A stretch of DNA of 64,000 nucleotides. Origin: Trinickia symbiotica (GTDB taxonomy: Bacteria > Pseudomonadota > Gammaproteobacteria > Burkholderiales > Burkholderiaceae). A program made the position numbers and the translations under genes. Below the pieces are notes generated by a model. It saw only the letters and a program-made list of their open reading frames with translations, ran no database searches and was not told where the DNA came from. The DNA lies in NCBI RefSeq assembly GCF_002934455.1, contig NZ_PTIR01000001.1, positions 1 through 64,000 on the forward strand. Reading direction: 5' to 3'. Below, in pieces: positions 58,545-64,000 of the stretch (within the stretch, counting starts at the first letter, position 1; every line of letters starts with the position of its first letter).

Positions 58545-59162
58545 TCAACGTGGTTTCACAACCAACTGCATAACCTTTGAAAAGCACCGCCGAATCGTAT
58601 TTTGGTAGCGCGGATCCTTCCGCTCATCGACAAGCAGAACGAGGAGCGAGAAACCCATCGGGAACAAACCAAAGAAAATTGCCGCTATGCCCATCGAGAG
58701 TTCGCGCTTCCATTCACCGCGCTCGGCGGCATCATTGCGAACGACCCACGACGGATGAGTGAGTGACGCGCGCAATTGGGTCGACGCGAGTGAACTGCAA
58801 TAACGCGCGATGATCGCGGCTCGATCATGAGCGTCGACGACGGCTGAATCAGACGAGGCAGGATAAGTGGGGGCGTCGTTGGGTGACCAGAGATCGCTGT
58901 ATTCCCGTTTCATGCCTTCGCCATACCTCCAAGTCGCGAAAAGCCGCCAGTAATACTCTCCGTTCTTTCGTTGAGACAAACTTGGGTCGCAACGTTCAAG
59001 CCGTGCTTCGGTGATCGGCCAGTTGCGAGCCTTCAGTAACAGAGCAGCATTAAAAAGGCCCGAACAGCCGCCGCCGAAGCTGAGCAGTCCCACAAACATC
59101 AGCATCAGGAAGAGCAGCAGCCGGGACGACGCGTGGAGCGATTTTCGAACAAACGTGAACAT
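58545..59162 (-). CDS. DUF3592-like membrane protein of unknown function
   Basis: 205 residues. N-terminal helix about 14-35 (LLLFLMLMFVGLLSFGGGCSG) and a C-terminal helix about 160-180 (MGIAAIFFGLFPMGFSLLVLL) bracket a soluble domain with ARNWPITEARLERCDPSLSQ, YYWRLFATWRYGEGMKREY and ERGEWKRELS. The arrangement and the WPxTxAxLxxC start resemble DUF3592 proteins, whose function is not known. It lies alone, with no operon partner. Confidence 0.7.
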   Translation of the reverse strand: MFTFVRKSLHASSRLLLFLMLMFVGLLSFGGGCSGLFNAALLLKARNWPITEARLERCDPSLSQRKNGEYYWRLFATWRYGEGMKREYSDLWSPNDAPTYPASSDSAVVDAHDRAAIIARYCSSLASTQLRASLTHPSWVVRNDAAERGEWKRELSMGIAAIFFGLFPMGFSLLVLLVDERKDPRYQNTIRRCFSKVMQLVVKPR

Positions 59163-59349
59163 GTTTTTACGGCGTCAGGGACGTGATGTTTCCGGTCACA
59201 GTTGATAGATCGTAATCGCCTCTGTCACAAGACGCCCGTGTTCTGTTCAAGCGCGCGTGCGAGGATACGTGGATGTTTGCCCGATGCGTTGACGCAGTCG
59301 ACATCGGCGCAACCGGCCGACGACCCTTCCGCCTCCCGATGACAAAACG

Positions 59350-59913
59350 TCAGTGTTCAGGAGGCCAAGCCTCGAATGTGACAGGTTTCGCGGGATTTTC
59401 GCGCGTCATCCGGGTTGTGTCCGGCGTGTTGCCGAGTGGATCGAAGGAGTTGAAGATATCGCTGTGAAACAACCAGGCGTGGCGCTGAGGCGCGTAACGG
59501 AACGTGATGAAATCGCTCCAATGAGCACCGCACGCGACACCGTTTTGCACCGTGAAATATTTCCCTTTGACGGCGATTCCGTTATCACCGTCTTCAAACG
59601 GGTCACACTGGCCGCCGTCGTTGGCGCGCAGCACGACCGCGTCATTGCGCGCGGCGCGCTTGTAGGTACCATCGGCTTTTTCCTCGAAAATCAGGAAAGG
59701 GCGTGGCGAGGGCGTATCCGCCGTATCCTTGTGTCGGTGGACAACGACGAGCCACGTGTGCCGCCCGCCATCGATCAGAGGGCCTGGCTCGAAGACCATC
59801 GGCTCGAAACCGGACGGTAGCTGCGAGGCGACATCGGCAGGCAGATCAGCTGCATACAGCCGGACCGAGGCCGAGAGCAGAAGCACGGGTACCACACGCA
59901 GGAAGCGTCTCAT
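59350..59913 (-). CDS. Exported protein of unknown function
   Basis: 187 residues from ATG 59913 (MRRFLRVVPVLLLSASVRLY then AADLP, a clean signal peptide with AxA-type cleavage near residue 22; an in-frame ATG three codons upstream is possible). The mature part has WLVVVHRHKDTADTPSPRPF, NDGGQCDPFEDGDNGIAVKG and YFTVQNGVACGAHWSDFITF; two Cys may form a disulfide. It resembles conserved hypothetical exported proteins of Gammaproteobacteria and Burkholderia but I can assign no function. No operon partner. Confidence 0.7.
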   Translation of the reverse strand: MRRFLRVVPVLLLSASVRLYAADLPADVASQLPSGFEPMVFEPGPLIDGGRHTWLVVVHRHKDTADTPSPRPFLIFEEKADGTYKRAARNDAVVLRANDGGQCDPFEDGDNGIAVKGKYFTVQNGVACGAHWSDFITFRYAPQRHAWLFHSDIFNSFDPLGNTPDTTRMTRENPAKPVTFEAWPPEH

Positions 59914-60155
59914 GAAAATCATCGGCTAACATGTTCCGCCATGCGATTGTCGACGGTGCATTTTAACGGGCTTCGCTCGCCGGGGTGCGAACCGGCGCAG
60001 GATCGAAATCACACTATCGTCTCCCGCTTGCCATGCTGGGCCTGTTACCTCCACATGGCACGCAACCGTCGGAGCCTGCTCGCGATGCGCGAAATCAGCC
60101 ACGTGACCAGCAGCGCCAGTAGAAACCGGTCCACTATCTGCGGGCTTGCGCGCGG

Positions 60156-61559
60156 TCATCGGAGCGTTGAAGGCCTTAAATCGATCGACGCCCCCGCCCG
60201 CTTCAGAACCACGATGGCGATCAGCGCGCCGGCCACCATTCCGCCCCCCGCTATCATCGCGGCAGTGTGCAGGCCGCTGACTTTGTCGCTGACGGTTCCG
60301 ACAAAGAGTGATCCGAATACGCCGACTCCGATCGCGCCTCCAATCTGGCGTGCTGTGTTCAGGACACCTGACGCGATGCCAACATATGGCGGATCGATAT
60401 GAGTCAACAGCGCGACATTGATCGATGGCACGGCCAGCGCAACGCCGACGCCGATCGCGAGTAACGGCACCGTGATCGTCAGGTAACTGCTGCCTGCGCC
60501 GATCATCGTGAACGATAAAAAAAAGCCGGTCGCCGCTAGCGCCTGCCCGACCACCATCGGAAGACGGTAGCCGAATCGCGCGGCGAGGGCTCCGGATACG
60601 AGGTTGGCCACTGTCACGACGGCAGTCATCGGCAGGAACGCCAGGCCAGCTTCGAGCGGCGTATAGCTCTGTACAGTCTGGAAGAAAAGGCTCATCGCGA
60701 ACATCAGGCCGTAATAGCCGAAGTTGAGGAGCAGACCGACGACGGACGTCACGTTGACCGCAGGTATCCGGAACAACAAAAGCGGCAGCATCGGATGTGG
60801 CTGTTGCCTTTCAACCATGACGAACAGTGCGCTAAATACGACGAAACCCGCGAGCCCCGTCATAACCGACGGACTTTCCCAGCCGAGCCTCCCGCTTTCG
60901 ACGACGCCGAACGTCAGTGCGGCGAGCGAAATCACCCCCAATGCCTGCCCCGGCAAATCGATATGCCGCGCAGCATTGCGCGCCGAATCTGGCGCATGGG
61001 CCAGCGTCAGCCAGATGCCGACGACGCCAAACGGCACGTTGATCAAAAAGATGCTCGGCCAGCCGAAACGATCGACTAGCACGCCACCCACGACGGGGCC
61101 GGCTCCTAGCGCAAGTGCGGCCGTTCCTGCCCAAACGCTCACGGCTTTGGCTCGCGCCGTCGGATCGGGAAAGCACGTGTTGAGAAGTGAAAGCGACGAA
61201 GGCACGCATAGCGCCGCCGCGATGCCCTGCACTACCCGCGTTGCGATCAGCACGCTCGCACTAGGCGCGAGACCGCATGCGATCGATGCCAGCGTAAATA
61301 ACGCAAGACCACCGACGAACACGCGTCTCGCGCCGAGCCGGTCTCCCAGCGCACCCGCGCTGAGAAGCAGGCTGGCGAACGCGAGCGTGTAGGCGTTGAC
61401 TACCCACTCCAGCCCCGTTGAGCCGACGGATAGCGTCTTCCCGATACGTTCGAGCGCGACGTTCACGACCGTGACGTCGAGACAAATGATGACGAAACCA
61501 AGGCTGGCGGCGAGCAAGGCGAGGCGCGGCGATCGCGCGGAGGCGGATTGTCTGTCCAT
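60156..61559 (-). CDS. MFS drug exporter, DHA2 (EmrB/QacA) family
   Basis: 467 residues from ATG 61559, with 14 membrane helices. Motif A is GALGDRLGARRVFVGGLALF between helices 2 and 3, and the D1 motif LDVTVVNVALERIGKTL lies in helix 1; motif C is ALALGAGPVVGGVLVDRFGW in helix 5. Such transporters export hydrophobic drugs or intermediates with protons. The start region overlaps the divergent LysR gene's upstream region: only 129 bases separate the two ATGs. The LysR protein is likely to control it. Confidence 0.92.
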   Translation of the reverse strand: MDRQSASARSPRLALLAASLGFVIICLDVTVVNVALERIGKTLSVGSTGLEWVVNAYTLAFASLLLSAGALGDRLGARRVFVGGLALFTLASIACGLAPSASVLIATRVVQGIAAALCVPSSLSLLNTCFPDPTARAKAVSVWAGTAALALGAGPVVGGVLVDRFGWPSIFLINVPFGVVGIWLTLAHAPDSARNAARHIDLPGQALGVISLAALTFGVVESGRLGWESPSVMTGLAGFVVFSALFVMVERQQPHPMLPLLLFRIPAVNVTSVVGLLLNFGYYGLMFAMSLFFQTVQSYTPLEAGLAFLPMTAVVTVANLVSGALAARFGYRLPMVVGQALAATGFFLSFTMIGAGSSYLTITVPLLAIGVGVALAVPSINVALLTHIDPPYVGIASGVLNTARQIGGAIGVGVFGSLFVGTVSDKVSGLHTAAMIAGGGMVAGALIAIVVLKRAGASIDLRPSTLR

Positions 61560-61688
61560 GATGGGCTGGGTTCGGTCCGGCGCGATACGAACGGAACCGT
61601 TCGATCGTTGGCCACGGCGCACTTTATTCCCGCTCTTTTGATTGATAAAGCGGATGTCGGTCAGCAGAGAACCAACTATTATTTGGTA

Positions 61689-62630
61689 ATGGACCTTCTC
61701 AAGGCGATGACCATCTACGTGCAAGTAGTCGAGACCGGCAGCCTGACAGCTGCCGGGCTTGCCTGCGACCTGACGCCGACTATGGTCGGCAATCATCTGC
61801 AGGCGCTTGAAGCGCGGCTTGGCACTCGGCTCATACACCGCACCACGCGCAAGCAGCAGGTCACCGCGTTCGGGCAGGTCTATTACGATCGTTGCGTCGA
61901 AATACTCAACCTCGTGAGCGACGCCGACCGGCTCGCTCTCGACCATCACGCGACACCTCGCGGTCGTCTGCGTATTACCGCGCCGGTGATCTTCAACAAC
62001 GAGTGCCTGATTCCCGCCATCGCGGATTATTGCGAGCGCTACCCAGAGGTTCAGTTGGACGTCGTGGCGACCGACGCCTTGTCGGACCTGATGGAAGACG
62101 GTTTCGAAGCAGCGATCCGCATCGGTACGCCCAGCACTCCTGATCTGGTTGCGCGCCCGCTGCAACCGTACCGGTTAGTGCTATGTGCTTCGCCCACATA
62201 CCTCGCTTCGAAGGGCGTGCCGGCGACGCCGGAGGAGCTTCGAACTCACGAATGTCTCACCTACGCCTATCCGCCGCGCTCGGAAATGCGCTCTTCGCAA
62301 CTGGATTGGACGTTGTTCGGACCGAATGGCCGCGTGAGCTTTCGGATCGCGGGGCGATTGAAAGTCGACAATGCCGACGCGCTACGCAGGGCCGCGCTTG
62401 CCGGAATGGGCATCGCGATGCTGCCGGGCATACTTATCGACGCGGACATTAAGGCCAAACGACTTCTCGAGGTGCTTCCGGACCACTCGCCCCCTGCCCG
62501 GCCGCTCAACCTGCTTTATTTGCGCGACCGGCAGATGACGCCGAAGCTTCGTAGCTTCGTTGAGTTCGTCGTAGAGCGTTTTGGCGATTCCGCAAACTCT
62601 GAGGCTTCCAACGGAACGCATGCTGGGTAA
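61689..62630 (+). CDS. LysR family transcriptional regulator
   Basis: 313 residues from ATG 61689 (MDLLKAMTIYVQVVETGSLT), where the usual LysR start occurs; an in-frame extension to 61548 is antisense to the exporter gene. HTH AAGLACDLTPTMVGNHLQAL, then the effector domain RLRITAPVIFNNECLIPAIA, FEAAIRIGTPSTPDLVARPL and GMGIAMLPGILIDADIK. The domain order and length are those of the DsdC/YafC-like group. Divergent from the DHA2 exporter, so it is most likely its activator or repressor. Confidence 0.92.
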   Translation: MDLLKAMTIYVQVVETGSLTAAGLACDLTPTMVGNHLQALEARLGTRLIHRTTRKQQVTAFGQVYYDRCVEILNLVSDADRLALDHHATPRGRLRITAPVIFNNECLIPAIADYCERYPEVQLDVVATDALSDLMEDGFEAAIRIGTPSTPDLVARPLQPYRLVLCASPTYLASKGVPATPEELRTHECLTYAYPPRSEMRSSQLDWTLFGPNGRVSFRIAGRLKVDNADALRRAALAGMGIAMLPGILIDADIKAKRLLEVLPDHSPPARPLNLLYLRDRQMTPKLRSFVEFVVERFGDSANSEASNGTHAG

Positions 62631-62907
62631 CGAGTGCCGACGGAGAACGATGTACTTGTGACCGATGTGCGGACCTTTGCGTTCGCTACGCAATCAGACA
62701 ACCGAGCGAACTGCGTAAGGCAAATGTCGCGATCTTGACAGCCGCCCCGAATGGAGTTGATGCAGTTCGCGCAGATCGCGACACGCATCGGCGGGGCCGT
62801 TACCGTGATGACCGCGCTGGCTGTCTTCGCTTAGCTGCGTTAGAAGTGAGCGCGTTGCTTGAGGCGTCTGCTGATCATCGCTAACCCACATTGACTACGA
62901 ACCAGCG
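62631..62907. other. Intergenic, no supportable gene
   Basis: 277 bases between the LysR stop and the FtsH-like stop (convergent). Small frames only. Confidence 0.4.
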
Positions 62908-64000
62908 CTACGCCGTCAACACCCGCTCCGTTCCCTTCACGGCTGCCGCATGGTCTTCGATCAGGGAATAGACGGTTTCCCCTGCCACAGTCTCCCATTC
63001 GAGCAACCGGTCCGCAATCGCACGAAGCACCGGTTCATTCGCGCGAAGCAGCGAGTAGCACTCGTCGTTCAATTCCTTCAGCAGGGTATTGGCGTGTTGA
63101 ATCGCATTCTTCAGTTGCAAACCGGCATATTGCTGCGGGAGCGCCGCGAGGCTGAACAGATTGCCGTCGACGTTGAATCCGAACTTTGAAACCATGTCGA
63201 GGCTGATCCGCGATGCCTCCTGCAGATCCTGCGCGGCACCGCTCGACGCCTCCGAGAGAACGAGCAATTCCGCGTTACGCCCGCCGAGCAGCACCTGGAT
63301 CTCGTTGCGCATTTCCGTCTCGCGGTAGAGGTGCTTGTCCTGGCGCTTGGTCACCAGCGCCACGCCGAGTGCGCCGCCTCTCGGCATGATCGTAATCTCC
63401 TCGAGCACGCCCGTGCCGAGCAATGCAGCCACGAGGCCATGGCCCGCTTCGTGGACCGCGATACGCGTACGCTCTTCGTCCGACAGCGCGCGTTCAGCTC
63501 CGTTCACATCGCCGATGCGCGCAATCTTGATCGCCTCGATGAAATGCGTCGAGCTCACTTTGTCGTCACCGCATTTACGCGCAATCAGGCCCGCCTGATT
63601 GACGATCGTCGAGAGCGCCGCGGGCGACAAGCCCGTCGTCAGCCGGGCGAGCTGCTCGAAATCGAGATCATCCGCCTTCGACTTCAGCTTGGTAGCGTAA
63701 AAGCGTAGGATGTGCACGCGATCGTGGAGGTCGGGCAGGCGAACCTGCACCGTGCGATCGAAACGGCCCGGCCGGCGCAGCGCTTCGTCGAGATTGTCCG
63801 GGTGGTTCGTCGCGGCGACCACGATCACGCCCGCGTTCGATTCGAAGCCGTCCATCTCCGCAAGCAACTGATTGATGATGCGATTGCTCTCTGCTTCGAC
63901 GGGACCCGCGCCGGCATCGGTGCGCTTGCCGAGACCATCGGCTTCGTCGATGAAGATGACGGTCGGCGCGTTCTTGCGGGCGAGCTGGAACAGGTGCTTG
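62908..64000 (-). CDS. FtsH-like AAA+ zinc metalloprotease (3' part, cut by the window edge)
   Basis: The frame runs from 64000 to the stop at 62908, 364 codons of the C-terminal part. The AAA domain shows Walker B VIFIDEADGLGKR, then VVAATNHPDNLDEALRRPGR (arginine finger region), and the peptidase domain has HEAGH in AVHEAGHGLVAALLG, with the third zinc ligand Asp in SGAAQDLQEAS. It extracts and degrades membrane or soluble proteins using ATP. The N-terminal part, including membrane helices if any, lies beyond the window. Its divergence from housekeeping FtsH (LGGRNAELLVLSEASS) suggests an accessory paralogue. Confidence 0.9.
   Translation of the reverse strand, partial: KHLFQLARKNAPTVIFIDEADGLGKRTDAGAGPVEAESNRIINQLLAEMDGFESNAGVIVVAATNHPDNLDEALRRPGRFDRTVQVRLPDLHDRVHILRFYATKLKSKADDLDFEQLARLTTGLSPAALSTIVNQAGLIARKCGDDKVSSTHFIEAIKIARIGDVNGAERALSDEERTRIAVHEAGHGLVAALLGTGVLEEITIMPRGGALGVALVTKRQDKHLYRETEMRNEIQVLLGGRNAELLVLSEASSGAAQDLQEASRISLDMVSKFGFNVDGNLFSLAALPQQYAGLQLKNAIQHANTLLKELNDECYSLLRANEPVLRAIADRLLEWETVAGETVYSLIEDHAAAVKGTERVLTA

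Noticed and set aside
1-64000. CRISPR arrays, rRNA operons, complete tRNA genes, prophage structural genes
   Set aside because: None seen; no regular short repeats with spacers, no conserved rRNA segments, and only one tRNA 3' fragment.

Overview
The window looks like chromosome from a Burkholderia-group betaproteobacterium (Paraburkholderia, Caballeronia or Burkholderia sensu lato). This is inferred from protein styles, high GC and gene families; no taxonomic marker such as rRNA is present. It is an accessory region, with gene cassettes separated by scars of mobile elements and deletions.

Left part (1-12 kb). The window opens inside an IS66-family element whose end lies at base 231, in the tail of a MaoC-like hydratase gene. 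A MarR regulator and a small membrane protein follow. Next is a compact coenzyme F420 operon: an NADPH:F420 oxidoreductase (2900), cofE, cofD, cofC and a fused cofG-cofH (fbiC type), with overlapping or nearly touching genes, and then a small signal-peptide or membrane-anchored gene. A complete F420 pathway is unusual in Proteobacteria.

Catabolic part (8.8-34.4 kb). Thiolase, three SDRs, a CoA ligase, a TetR regulator, a [2Fe-2S] ferredoxin with its reductase, a KstD/fumarate-reductase-like flavoprotein, a cytochrome P450, ETF-QO, PntAB transhydrogenase, acyl-CoA dehydrogenase, EtfAB, crotonase-fold enzymes, a MaoC hydratase, a SnoaL-like protein and an HSL-type esterase together look like a pathway for a hydrophobic cyclic or branched substrate. 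The P450 would oxidise it, the ligase would activate it, and beta-oxidation would follow; electrons would pass through ETF, and NADPH would come from PntAB. The substrate cannot be read from the sequence. Repeated operator-like motifs upstream of several of these genes suggest coordinated control. A second F420_oxidored-fold dehydrogenase closes the block.

Uptake and salvage part (34.9-47.2 kb). Eleven genes all on the minus strand encode an M14-type deacylase, GNAT acetyltransferase, amino-acid-type binding protein, TonB receptor, two LLM flavin enzymes, a fused ABC permease-ATPase, TonB, ExbB, ExbD and a DUF3088-like protein. The enzyme set resembles the Bacillus ytm/yxe operons that salvage S-modified cysteines by N-acetylation, FMN-dependent C-S cleavage and deacetylation; here a TonB outer-membrane system is added.

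Right part (47.3-64 kb). This is a patchwork: a tRNA 3'-end remnant followed by a terminator, an AbiEii toxin remnant, a frameshifted UPF0182 gene, a methyltransferase, a FitAB/VapBC-type toxin-antitoxin pair, a solo IS66 end, a VOC protein, a decaying 5-oxoproline (pxp) locus with two N-terminally truncated genes fused head to head, two hypothetical proteins, a DHA2 MFS exporter divergent from a LysR regulator, and the 3' part of an FtsH-like AAA protease that runs off the window.
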